From positions 43,841-107,840 of the forward strand of contig NZ_KB898926.1 of the NCBI RefSeq assembly GCF_000377945.1: a DNA stretch of 64,000 bases. The letters are read 5' to 3'. Below are positions 16,052-24,355 of this stretch, piece after piece (positions within the stretch are counted from its first letter, which is position 1; each line of letters opens with the position of its first letter). The notes beneath the pieces are model-generated. The model saw nothing but the letters and a program-made list of their open reading frames with translations. It was not told where the DNA came from and did no database searches. This DNA comes from Thioalkalivibrio sulfidiphilus. GTDB lineage: Bacteria; Pseudomonadota; Gammaproteobacteria; Ectothiorhodospirales; Ectothiorhodospiraceae. Made by a program: the position numbers and the translations under genes.

Positions 16052-16795
16052 GTGTTTGAGCCAGCCATCAGCCAGCCAGTGTCTCCGGGTCCTCAGTCCG
16101 TTGGTCGTGGCGGTCGTTGGCTGGCCTGGGGCGTGTCCATCAGCGTACTACTGCACGGTGGCGCTCTGACCTGGATGCTCAGGGAGCGGCCCTCCGCGGC
16201 CTTCGAGGTCGCCCCGGTGGTGCAGGTGGCACTGCTTCCGGCCGCGGCCCCGGCCCCGGCGAGGCCGGAACCGGATGATCAGCCGCAACCAGAGACCCCG
16301 CCAAGGCCAGAGCCTGAGCCGTTGGCGGTGATGTCTGCTGAAGGCGATCGTCCCGTGGAACCGGAACCGGAACCGGAACCGGAACCGGAACCCGAGCCCG
16401 AGCCCGAGCCCGAGCCGACGCGGGAAATGACGCAGGCGGAATCCGGGCCACAGGCGAACCAGCAGACCGACGAGGCACTCCAGGCCGAACCGGGCGATGC
16501 CCAGACGGCGGTGCGTGCGCCGGACTATCAGGCCGACTACCTGGACAACCCGCCGCCGGCCTACCCGCGCCTGTCGCGGCGCCTGCGGGAAGAGGGCGAG
16601 GTGACGCTGAGGGTGCGGGTGACGGCGGACGGTCGGCCGGCCGAAGTGGTGGTCGCCGGTTCCAGCGGATCGAGCCGGCTGGATCAGGCGGCGCAGGCGG
16701 CGGTGCAGGGCTGGCGCTTCGAGCCGGCCAGACAGGGGGCACGCCCGGTGGAGGCCTGGGTGGTGGTGCCCATCGTATTCAGACTGGAGGATTGA
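16052..16795 (+). CDS. tonB: TonB-type energy transducer
   Basis: This 247-aa inner-membrane protein transmits proton-motive force to outer-membrane receptors. It has one N-terminal TM (about residues 26-42, GVSISVLLHGGALTW). A Pro/Glu-rich periplasmic linker includes about ten consecutive Glu-Pro pairs. The C-terminal TonB domain begins NPPPAYPRLSRRLREEGEV and ends VVVPIVFRLED. The start is a GTG with no Shine-Dalgarno, and downstream GTGs (for example at 16079) are possible alternatives. It is the first gene of a compact tonB-exbB-exbD-hemP-receptor cluster. Confidence 0.88.
   Translation: MFEPAISQPVSPGPQSVGRGGRWLAWGVSISVLLHGGALTWMLRERPSAAFEVAPVVQVALLPAAAPAPARPEPDDQPQPETPPRPEPEPLAVMSAEGDRPVEPEPEPEPEPEPEPEPEPEPTREMTQAESGPQANQQTDEALQAEPGDAQTAVRAPDYQADYLDNPPPAYPRLSRRLREEGEVTLRVRVTADGRPAEVVVAGSSGSSRLDQAAQAAVQGWRFEPARQGARPVEAWVVVPIVFRLED
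16357..16416. repeat. In-frame hexanucleotide repeats encoding (Glu-Pro)n in TonB
   Basis: Six tandem GGAACC units (16357-16392) are followed by four CGAGCC units (16393-16416). Both encode Glu-Pro pairs, giving an unbroken EP run in the TonB linker. Because the unit is 6 bp, slippage would change linker length without a frameshift. Confidence 0.95.
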
Positions 16796-16796
16796 G

Positions 16797-17519
16797 ATGG
16801 ATATTGCATTGGTCTTCGAGCAGGGGGACTGGGTACTGATCGGGGTGTTCCTGATCCTGCTGCTGATGTCCGTGGCCACCTGGGCCCTGATCTTCGTCAG
16901 GACGGTCACGGCGCTGCGCATACGCCGGGACAATCGTGCCTTTCAGCAGGCGTTCTGGGATGCCCGAGGTGATGCCCAGGCCCTGGCACGGGCGGAACAG
17001 TCGGGCTCTCCCCTGGCGGCCATCGCGCGGGCAGGCATCCGCGGACTCAAGCATTACCGTAGCCGGGATCCGCAGAGACTGGGAGACGCCTGCAGCGCCG
17101 ACGAGTTTCTGGTGCGCACTATTCGCAACGCCCTGGGCCGCGAACAGGCGCGTCAGCAGAGCGGTTTGACGGTGCTCGCGTCCGTGGGCAGCACGGCGCC
17201 CTTTGTGGGGCTGTTCGGTACCGTGTGGGGCATCTATCACGCCCTGATGGATATCGCTGCCGCAGGTAATGCCTCCATGGAAGTGGTGGCAGGCCCCCTG
17301 GGTGAGGCCCTGGTGGCCACGGCAGCGGGTCTGGCGGCGGCCATCCCGGCAGTGCTGGCCTACAACGCCAGCCATCGCTTCAACCGCAGCCTGGCCCAGG
17401 AGATGGATGCCTTCGCCCACGACCTGCATGCCTACCTGACCACCGGCGCCGCCGTGGCCACGGGCATCATCAAGCAGCCGGACATGGCCGGGTCTCAGGC
17501 CGTGGCGGAGTCCGCCTGA
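16797..17519 (+). CDS. exbB: ExbB proton-channel subunit
   Basis: ExbB (240 aa) is the pentameric part of the ExbBD motor that powers TonB. It has three TM segments: about residues 14-35, then two in the C-terminal half around LTVLASVGSTAPFVGLFGTVWGI and GLAAAIPAVLAYN. The MotA/TolQ/ExbB signature (GPLGEALVATAAGL) is intact. It starts 1 bp after the tonB stop and overlaps exbD by one base (TGATG). Confidence 0.95.
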   Translation: MDIALVFEQGDWVLIGVFLILLLMSVATWALIFVRTVTALRIRRDNRAFQQAFWDARGDAQALARAEQSGSPLAAIARAGIRGLKHYRSRDPQRLGDACSADEFLVRTIRNALGREQARQQSGLTVLASVGSTAPFVGLFGTVWGIYHALMDIAAAGNASMEVVAGPLGEALVATAAGLAAAIPAVLAYNASHRFNRSLAQEMDAFAHDLHAYLTTGAAVATGIIKQPDMAGSQAVAESA

Positions 17520-17935
17520 TGGCCTTCGGTGGCTTCAGTCAGGACGGTGCGGGCGAGATGGCGGAGATCAACGTGATCCCCCTGGTGGACATCATGCTGG
17601 TGCTGCTGGTGATCTTCATCATCACTGCGCCGGTGATCACCCACGCGGTCAAGGTGGACCTGCCCAAGGCCAGCCACGAGGTGAATCAGCTCAGGCCCGA
17701 GACCGTGACTCTGAGCATCGACGCTCAAGGCGGACTGTACTGGAACAACGACCCCGTTGCCGCGGAGCGCCTGGAAATCCGCCTGGCCCGGGCGGCGGCG
17801 GAGCATTCGGACATGGAACTGCACCTGCGTGCTGACCAGGAGACCCCTTATGAGCGGGTGGCCTGGGTGCTCACGCGGGCACGCTCGGCGGGTGTGGTGC
17901 GCATCGGCTTCATCACCCAGCCGGAAGGAGAGTGA
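17519..17935 (+). CDS. exbD: ExbD proton-channel subunit
   Basis: ExbD (138 aa) forms the proton-conducting core with ExbB. A single TM contains the essential aspartate D24 in PLVDIMLVLLVIFII, followed by the periplasmic domain ending RSAGVVRIGFITQ. Its ATG overlaps the exbB stop, indicating translational coupling. It belongs to the iron/heme uptake cluster. Confidence 0.95.
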   Translation: MAFGGFSQDGAGEMAEINVIPLVDIMLVLLVIFIITAPVITHAVKVDLPKASHEVNQLRPETVTLSIDAQGGLYWNNDPVAAERLEIRLARAAAEHSDMELHLRADQETPYERVAWVLTRARSAGVVRIGFITQPEGE

Positions 17936-17939
17936 CGCC

Positions 17940-18131
17940 ATGAAATCCGAAAATCAGGACACGCAGATCACACCTGGGCGTGAAACCGGAGAATCCCTTG
18001 CAGGGAGTCCCGCGCGCGTGGTGTCCAGCCATGAACTGCTGGGTCGTCAGCGGCGCCTGCAGATCGACCATGGGGGTGAGCGCTACGTGTTGCGCGTGAC
18101 CCGGCAGGGGAAGCTCATCCTGACCAAATGA
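17940..18131 (+). CDS. hemP: HemP-family hemin uptake protein
   Basis: This 63-residue protein has the HemP signature: SSHELLGRQRRLQIDHGGER followed by YVLRVTRQGKLILTK at the C-terminus. HemP proteins are small factors found beside heme/iron uptake genes, and some act in regulating heme receptors. It lies 4 bp after exbD, with GGAGAG a few bases upstream of the ATG. Its presence suggests that heme is a substrate of the adjacent receptor. Confidence 0.9.
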   Translation: MKSENQDTQITPGRETGESLAGSPARVVSSHELLGRQRRLQIDHGGERYVLRVTRQGKLILTK

Positions 18132-18269
18132 ACGACAGCGGTGCCGCTACCGGCAGCCGTTGATGATATCCAAACAGCCAGCCAGAAAGTCCCTCTGTCC
18201 TCCAGGCAGCCTCCCGGGGTCTTCAAGCCAGCCAGACCAACTGTTGAAGAACCCGAGGGGAGTACTGTG

Positions 18270-20438
18270 ATGACCTGCAAGACTTGTTCGACTATCCGAT
18301 CCGTAAAGGCGCCTCTGTGCCCAACGACCCTTGCCGCCGCGGTCGCATTGGCCTCGTTTCCGATACTGTCGGCTGCACAGGAGGTCCGCGAGTTGTCCCG
18401 GGTGGTGGTAACCGCAGGCGGATTCGAGCAGGAACTGATCGAGGCGCCCGCCAGTATTTCCGTGATCACCCGTGATGAACTGGAACGCAAACAGGTGCGC
18501 AACCTAGCCGAGGCCCTGAGCGGTATCGAGGGTGTCAATGTCAACGCTCTGGATGCTCGTAGCAACAAAACCGGCAACCAGGTGATCAGTCTGAGGGGGC
18601 TGCCCGCTGAATACACCCTGGTGCTCATCGACGGACGCCGTCAGAACGTGCCCGGCACGGTAGCGCCCAATGCCTTTGAGGATTCCGCATCGGTGTTCAT
18701 CCCGCCCATCGCTGCCATCGAACGCATCGAAGTGATTCGTGGTCCCATGTCCACCCTGTACGGTGCCGACGCACTGGGTGGTGTGGTGAACATCATCACC
18801 CGCAGGTCCGGGCGTGAATGGGGCGGGGCGGCGAGCATCGCCGGCACTTTTCAGTCGGACCCCCAATTTGGCGGCGCTAGCACAGCCGAGGCCTATGCAG
18901 CGGGGCCGCTGGCCGACGAGCGTCTGTCGATGCAGATTTACGGACGTTTGTTCGAACGGGCCGAGTCACGGGTGACCTGGGAAGGGCAGAACGAAAGCCT
19001 GGTGGACAACCGCACCATGGGACAGAGCCCGGTGGGCGCCAATGTGCAGACGGCAGGTGGCCGACTGGTGTTCAGTCCCGATGCCGTTCACGATCTCACC
19101 CTGGGCTTTGATCTCACCCGTCAGACCTACAACAACGATCGGGGGCAGCTGGGACGCATCCGGCGCAATGCCCAGGGCCAACTGCGCGACGGCTATGACA
19201 CGGAACTGGGTTTCGAGCGCGATCAGGTCTACCTGGCCCATACGGGACGCCTGGACGTCGGCACCCTGGAGAGCAGTCTGACACGTAACACCACGCGAAC
19301 CACGGGGCGCACCATACCGGAGGCGGCCGTGCCGCCTGCTGATCCGCGTCTGGGCACGGCACGTACGCTCGAGAGCGAGACCACGGTGCTGGAATCGAAG
19401 CTTATCACGGGCCTTGGGGATCACTTGGTCTCCATCGGTGCCCAGTACATCGACGCAGAACTCACCGACGGTATCCCGGAAACGACCTTCAGCAACAGCC
19501 AGTGGGGCGTGTTCATCGAGGATGAGTGGAGTGTCACCGAGCGTCTGGCATTGACCGGCGGCCTGCGCTACGACAAGCACGACGCCTTCGGCGGACAGTT
19601 AACGCCCAGGGCCTACGCGGTCTGGTCCGCCACGGAGGCCTGGACCCTCAAGGGCGGCGTCGGTCGGGGATATCGGGCCCCTTATCTCGAGCAACTCCAT
19701 GATGGGATCGTGGGCTATGGCAACCAGGGTCAGGACCCTCTGTTCGGAGATCCGGAGCTCAAGCCCGAGATCAGCACCAACTACGAGGTGTCGGCACATT
19801 TCCACCCAGGCCCCGATCTCACGGGTCACGTGACCCTGTTCTACACGGAGCTCAAGGACAAGATCGAGCGGCCCACGGCCGCCTCCGGGTTGACCAATAC
19901 CTTCGCGAATATCGGAGAGGCCCGGATACAAGGCGTGGAACTGGCAGCGGCCTGGCGTTTCGCGCCCCGCTGGCGTCTGTCCGGCAACTACACATACACC
20001 GACAGTGAGGTCACGAGTTCCATCGTCCAGGGTTATGACAGGGGCGACCCGCTGTTCAGCGTACCCGAGCACATGGTGAATGCCACCCTTGACTGGCAGG
20101 TCACGCCGTCACTGAACACCTTCCTGCAGGCGGAATACCGTTCAAGCAGCCACCGTCCTGACAGTTTTCATGAGCCGCATCTGGGCGGCAGCGCACAGGG
20201 AGCCAAGGAGGCCCTGGGCGATTTCAAGGGCTATACCCTGCTCAACCTGGGTGCGAGTTACGAGGTCAACCGTCAGGTGAGTGTCAACGGCACCATCCAT
20301 AACCTGCTCAACAAGGACTTCAACGACTACCGCGCCTATCCCTTGCGCAACGATCCGACGACCACCGCCTATAGCAACGTATACAGCAACCTGCTGGAGC
20401 CACGGCGTCTCTGGTTATCCATGAACGTGAATTTCTGA
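18270..20438 (+). CDS. TonB-dependent outer-membrane receptor (iron/heme type)
   Basis: This 722-aa precursor has a signal peptide ending LSAA (about residue 36) and a TonB-box-like region (ELSRVVVTAG). The plug domain contains IEVIRGPMSTLYGADALGG and VNIITRR. The C-terminal beta-barrel ends with the typical aromatic residue (LSMNVNF). The ATG at 18270, after GAGGGGA, is preferred to upstream in-frame codons. The substrate is not certain: the sequence looks like a catecholate/CirA-type receptor, while the preceding hemP points to heme. The 138-bp spacer after hemP has no clear promoter. Confidence 0.9.
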   Translation: MTCKTCSTIRSVKAPLCPTTLAAAVALASFPILSAAQEVRELSRVVVTAGGFEQELIEAPASISVITRDELERKQVRNLAEALSGIEGVNVNALDARSNKTGNQVISLRGLPAEYTLVLIDGRRQNVPGTVAPNAFEDSASVFIPPIAAIERIEVIRGPMSTLYGADALGGVVNIITRRSGREWGGAASIAGTFQSDPQFGGASTAEAYAAGPLADERLSMQIYGRLFERAESRVTWEGQNESLVDNRTMGQSPVGANVQTAGGRLVFSPDAVHDLTLGFDLTRQTYNNDRGQLGRIRRNAQGQLRDGYDTELGFERDQVYLAHTGRLDVGTLESSLTRNTTRTTGRTIPEAAVPPADPRLGTARTLESETTVLESKLITGLGDHLVSIGAQYIDAELTDGIPETTFSNSQWGVFIEDEWSVTERLALTGGLRYDKHDAFGGQLTPRAYAVWSATEAWTLKGGVGRGYRAPYLEQLHDGIVGYGNQGQDPLFGDPELKPEISTNYEVSAHFHPGPDLTGHVTLFYTELKDKIERPTAASGLTNTFANIGEARIQGVELAAAWRFAPRWRLSGNYTYTDSEVTSSIVQGYDRGDPLFSVPEHMVNATLDWQVTPSLNTFLQAEYRSSSHRPDSFHEPHLGGSAQGAKEALGDFKGYTLLNLGASYEVNRQVSVNGTIHNLLNKDFNDYRAYPLRNDPTTTAYSNVYSNLLEPRRLWLSMNVNF

Positions 20439-20470
20439 AGCCGTCTTCTCCGAGACCTTCTATGGGTCTT

Positions 20471-20502
20471 GCCCGGGGTGTTGTTCAGCCCCGGGCTTTT
20501 TT
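20471..20502 (+). terminator. Intrinsic terminator of the iron-uptake cluster
   Basis: GCCCGGGG (20471-20478) pairs with CCCCGGGC (20489-20496) around a 10-nt loop and is followed by six T residues, 32 bp after the receptor stop. Confidence 0.9.
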
Positions 20503-20676
20503 ATGCCCCCACGCATTTCACTGGGTGCTGTGGGATGCGTCGTAAGCCGCCTGTTACCGCGCTCGGGCATTGAACCTGGTCACCCCCATATCTGTCGGGT
20601 GATGCGTACCGTGGGGTCATCGGCTATCCTGAGCAAAGAACAAATATCCGCCCAATCATTCCGTCAGGAGCGTGAC

Positions 20677-21519
20677 ATGACCGATTCCCAATCCCCCCTG
20701 GGGCAGTTGCAGGACGTCCTGCTGGCCACCGACGCCTCCGAGAACAGCCAGGCCGCCGAGGCCGCTGCCCTGGAGCTGGCGTCGCGTGTGGGTGCGCGTC
20801 TGCATATCCTGCGCGTGGTGGTCACCACGCCCGAGCAGGCCGCGGAGATGCCTCGCTGGGTGGCGGAGGCGGGTGACGAGGCCAAGGCCTACATCGATGG
20901 CCTGAAGGAGCGTGCCGTGGCACAGGGCCTGAGCGCTGACACCTACGTGCGCACCAGCAGCGATCCCTATGGCGAGATCGCCGCCACGGCCCAGAAGCTC
21001 GGCTGCGGTCTGATCATGCTCGGCCGTCACGAGCGCAGCGAGTTCGCCCGCCTGCTCAAGGGCCAGACCATCAACCGTCTCATGGAAAAGGCCCGGTGCA
21101 GCGTCATGATGCTGCCCGCGGGCACCACCCTGCCGACCGCGCGCATCCTGGTGGCCACCGACGGGTCCGAGTTTGGCGATGCGGCGGTGGCTGGCGCCGT
21201 CGACCTGGCCGGCCGTCTGCAATTGCCGCTCACCGCCGTGTCGGTCTATGCACCGGGCTCCGCCGACGATGTTCATGCCCAGGCCTACGACGCCGTGGCC
21301 CGTGCCCAGGAGGCTGCGGGCAGTATCCCGTTCGACGGGCGCACCGTGGAGGGCAAACCCGCCGAGGCCATCCTCGATGTGGCACGGGAGTCCGGTGCCG
21401 ACCTGATCGTGCTCGGCAGCCTGGGCCGCAGTGGTCTGGGTCGACTGTTCATGGGCTCCGTGGCTCAGAAGGTGGTCTCGGGCTCGCCCTGTGCCGTTCT
21501 GGTGACGATCCGTACCTGA
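20677..21519 (+). CDS. Tandem-domain universal stress protein
   Basis: This 280-aa protein consists of two UspA domains. The first spans residues about 10-145, with the loop MLGRHERSEFARLLKGQTINRLM. The second spans about 150-280, with the ATP-binding-type motif GSLGRSGLGRLFMGSVAQKV. The G-2x-G-9x-G(S/T) pattern is clear in the second domain and weaker in the first, so only the C-terminal half may bind ATP. AGGAG precedes the ATG at 20677. An SLC13/TrkA-C transporter follows 43 bp downstream, so the two may be linked functionally. Confidence 0.9.
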   Translation: MTDSQSPLGQLQDVLLATDASENSQAAEAAALELASRVGARLHILRVVVTTPEQAAEMPRWVAEAGDEAKAYIDGLKERAVAQGLSADTYVRTSSDPYGEIAATAQKLGCGLIMLGRHERSEFARLLKGQTINRLMEKARCSVMMLPAGTTLPTARILVATDGSEFGDAAVAGAVDLAGRLQLPLTAVSVYAPGSADDVHAQAYDAVARAQEAAGSIPFDGRTVEGKPAEAILDVARESGADLIVLGSLGRSGLGRLFMGSVAQKVVSGSPCAVLVTIRT

Positions 21520-21562
21520 GCCCCCCATCCACTCGGCCGCATCGCGGGCCTGAGGAAAACCC

Positions 21563-23407
21563 TTGAGCACGGATCAGTGGTTGCTGGCCGGGGTGCTGCT
21601 CGCCACCCTGGTGTTGTTCCTCTGGGGACGCTGGCGCCATGACATGGTGGCGGTGGCGGCCCTGCTCGCGAGCGTCGCCCTTGGTCTGGTGCCCTCCGCC
21701 GAGGCCTTCTCCGGCTTTGCCCACCCCGCGGTGATCACCGTGGCTTGCGTGTTGATCCTGAGCCAGGGGCTGCAGACCTCGGGGGCCGTGGACGCGCTGG
21801 TGCGCCGGGTCATGCCCGGCGCCGCCGGCCCGACGCTCACCATCGCCGTGCTCACGGGGCTCGGCGCCCTGCTGTCCGGTTTCATGAACAACGTGGGCGC
21901 GCTCGCCCTGCTCATCCCGGTGGCCCTGCAGGTGGCCGCGCGCATGGATGTGGCCCCGGCCCGGGTGCTTATGCCGCTGGCCTTTGGCACCATCCTGGGC
22001 GGCATGATCACCCTGGTGGGTACGCCGCCCAACCTGATCGTCTCGGGATTTCGCGCCGAGGCGGGTCTCGGTCCCTTCGGCATGTTCGATTTCACCCCGG
22101 TGGGCCTGGCGGTGGCGGCCCTGGGCGTGCTGTTCGTGGCCCTGGTGGGCTGGCGCCTGGTGCCTGCCCGCAAGCCCGGTGCGGAAGGCTTCGAGACCGA
22201 GGCCTATCTCACCGAGGTGCGCGTGCACGAGGACAGCGAGCTGGCCGGACGCTGTCTGCGGGATGTGGACGAGAAACTCAGGGACCAGGATGCCCACGTG
22301 GTGAGCCTGGTGCGTCACGAGGTGCGCATGGTGGCGCCCCATCCGGGCCGCAGGATCCATGCCGGCGACATCCTGGTGATCCAGGCCGAGGCCGATGCCC
22401 TGGCCGGGGTACTGGGCAGTCTGGGGCTCAAGCTGGAAGAGGCCGTCGCGCCGGAGGAGGCCGAAGGGGAGGCGGTCGAGATCGCCAGCACCTCGAAGCA
22501 CGAGGTCAAGGCCAGTAAGGACCAGGAGGTCGAGGAGGAGGCACCCAGGGAGGACGAGATCGGCCTGGTGGAACTTGCTGTCCTGCCCCAGTCCTCGGTG
22601 ATCGGACGGACCGCCAGTGATATCCAGTTGCGCACCCGCTATGGCATCAACCTGCTGGCCATCTCCCGTCAGGGCCAGCGTACCGCCACCCGTCTGCGGG
22701 CAACGCCCCTGCGCGCGGGGGACGTGCTGCTCATGCAGGGTTCGCCGGAGGCGATCTCGGAATTCGCCGCCAACGCGGGTTGCGTGCCCCTGGCGGAGCG
22801 CGCGCTGACCATTCCGGATCGTCGCAAGGCGATCCTCGCCACGGGCATCATGGGCATGGCGGTGGCGGCGGCCACCCTGGGCGTGCCCGCCGCCCTGGCC
22901 TTTGCCGCCGGGGTGCTGGTGTCCCTGCTGGTGCGTACCGTCGCCCTGCGCCAGGTCTATCAGTCGGTGGACTGGCCGGTGGTGGTGCTCCTGGCAGCAC
23001 TGATCCCCGTGGCCGGTGCCATGCAGGCCACCGGGCTTGCCGGCCTGGTCGCCCAGTTCATGGTGGACACCCTGGCTCAGGGACACGTGATCGTCGCGCT
23101 GCTGCTGATCCTGGTGGTGACCATGATGCTCTCGGACCTGATGAACAACGCCGCCACGGCGGCAGTCATGTGTCCCATTGCCATCGGCATCGCCGGCCAG
23201 CTGGGGGTGAACGTGGATACCTTCCTGATGGCCGTGGCGGTGGGTGCCTCCTGCGCCTTCCTCACCCCTATCGGTCACCAGAACAACACCCTCATCCTGG
23301 GGCCGGGCGGCCTGCGTTTCGGGGATTACTGGCGGCTGGGCCTGCCGCTGGAGGTGCTGGTGGTGGCGGTGGCGGTGCCCATGCTTCTGATCGTCTGGCC
23401 GCTGTGA
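21563..23407 (+). CDS. SLC13-family permease with two TrkA-C domains
   Basis: This 614-aa transporter has an N-terminal membrane half (about residues 5-205) containing the SLC13-type motif NNVGALALLIPVAL. Two RCK/TrkA-C-like regulatory domains follow (about 215-300 and 335-415), joined by an acidic linker. The C-terminal membrane half (about 415-614) repeats the pattern as MNNAATAAVMCPIAI. The start is a TTG preceded by TGAGGAAA. Relatives transport sulfate or other divalent anions; in a sulfur oxidiser sulfate export or anion balance is a reasonable guess, but substrate and direction are not shown by the sequence. Confidence 0.88.
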   Translation: MSTDQWLLAGVLLATLVLFLWGRWRHDMVAVAALLASVALGLVPSAEAFSGFAHPAVITVACVLILSQGLQTSGAVDALVRRVMPGAAGPTLTIAVLTGLGALLSGFMNNVGALALLIPVALQVAARMDVAPARVLMPLAFGTILGGMITLVGTPPNLIVSGFRAEAGLGPFGMFDFTPVGLAVAALGVLFVALVGWRLVPARKPGAEGFETEAYLTEVRVHEDSELAGRCLRDVDEKLRDQDAHVVSLVRHEVRMVAPHPGRRIHAGDILVIQAEADALAGVLGSLGLKLEEAVAPEEAEGEAVEIASTSKHEVKASKDQEVEEEAPREDEIGLVELAVLPQSSVIGRTASDIQLRTRYGINLLAISRQGQRTATRLRATPLRAGDVLLMQGSPEAISEFAANAGCVPLAERALTIPDRRKAILATGIMGMAVAAATLGVPAALAFAAGVLVSLLVRTVALRQVYQSVDWPVVVLLAALIPVAGAMQATGLAGLVAQFMVDTLAQGHVIVALLLILVVTMMLSDLMNNAATAAVMCPIAIGIAGQLGVNVDTFLMAVAVGASCAFLTPIGHQNNTLILGPGGLRFGDYWRLGLPLEVLVVAVAVPMLLIVWPL

Positions 23408-23481
23408 GGCGTCAGGGGTGACAGGGGCATCGCTGTCGGCCTGAAGGCCGACTGCGCGGCTTTTCGAAGCCGGCCCAAATG

Positions 23482-23513
23482 CACAAGGGGCGACCGTCTG
23501 GTCGCCCCTTGTG
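23482..23513. terminator. Bidirectional terminator between convergent genes
   Basis: CACAAGGGGCGACC-GTCT-GGTCGCCCCTTGTG is a perfect 14-bp stem with a 4-nt loop. It lies between the plus-strand permease (stop 23407) and the minus-strand small gene (stop 23548), and probably serves both. Confidence 0.85.
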
Positions 23514-23547
23514 TTGTGTGGAATCAGGTGGTGCGGTGGAGACCGGC

Positions 23548-23967
23548 TCAGATGGCCTCGTCCACGCTGCGCAGGGTGGCACCGGGGGTCTGAGTGGCGA
23601 GTCGTGCCTCCAGGCGATCCCGCAGCTGTTGGATCTGCTCGCGGGTCAGGGCCGTGCCGTTGTCCGGCCGTTCGCGGGTCTCGGCATTGCGTGCGGATTC
23701 GGGTCGGCTGCGGGTCTCTCCCCGGGACTGCTCCCGGGCCACGTCCAGCCGGGCCCGGCTGGCCAGCTCCGCGTCGTTGCGCCCGGGGCGGTTTTCGGCG
23801 TTGGCCTGTTCCTCGTTGCGCCGGCCGGCGGCACCCTGTTCCGGATCGGCCAGGGGGCGTGGGGATTCGGTGGGCACGGCGGTCGCACCGCCGCCGGGGC
23901 GGTCGGAGGGCGGCGGCCGGTTGGCCGGCACGCTCGGCGGGATGACGACCGGGGTGTCGATGATCAT
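23548..23967 (-). CDS. Small disordered protein of unknown function
   Basis: This 139-aa protein is rich in Pro, Arg, Glu and Ala with no predicted membrane segment. The N-terminal third (PPSVPANRPPPSDRPGGG) is likely disordered. The C-terminal third may be one helix (LTREQIQQLRDRLEARLA). It starts 13 bp after the stop of the flagellar-rod-like gene at 23981-24217 and is probably co-transcribed with it. No family is recognised. Codon usage and GC match the neighbours, so it seems a genuine gene. Confidence 0.6.
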   Translation of the reverse strand: MIIDTPVVIPPSVPANRPPPSDRPGGGATAVPTESPRPLADPEQGAAGRRNEEQANAENRPGRNDAELASRARLDVAREQSRGETRSRPESARNAETRERPDNGTALTREQIQQLRDRLEARLATQTPGATLRSVDEAI

Positions 23968-23980
23968 GGCGGCGGGGGTG

Positions 23981-24217
23981 TCAGGCCTTCACGTCCAGCA
24001 GGGCGCCCAGCATGCGGTTCTCCGCCTGGAGCACCTTCACGGAGGCCTCGATCTGGGTGGAGTTCTGGATCTGGCCCACCAGGGGTTCCACCACGCTGGT
24101 GGTGGCCTCGCCGTTGAGGCGATCGGCGCTGGCGATGTCGGCGGCGTTGCGCTGCAGACCCTCCATGCCACGCTGGATGCCGTTCAGTGCGAAACCCGCT
24201 GCGGGGGTGATGGCCAT
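23981..24217 (-). CDS. Small flagellar basal-body-rod-like protein
   Basis: This 78-aa protein resembles only the N-terminal rod segment of FlgB/FlgC/FlgG-type proteins: LNGIQRGMEGLQRNAADIAS corresponds to the conserved flagellar rod N-terminus. The C-terminus (QIEASVKVLQAENRMLGALL) resembles the rod C-terminal helix with the middle domain missing. It may be a stand-alone mini-rod protein or a regulatory remnant. No other flagellar genes are in the window. Confidence 0.7.
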   Translation of the reverse strand: MAITPAAGFALNGIQRGMEGLQRNAADIASADRLNGEATTSVVEPLVGQIQNSTQIEASVKVLQAENRMLGALLDVKA

Positions 24218-24355
24218 GGGAAGACTCCCTAAACCTTTGGACTCAGGCTTAATTCTAGAACACCTGCGACTCCCGGCGCAGCAAAACCCGACCTTGCGGT
24301 GGGGTTAAGCGACCGTTCGTCCGGGTTTTCCGGGGTTTGTGTCTTCCAAACCCCG

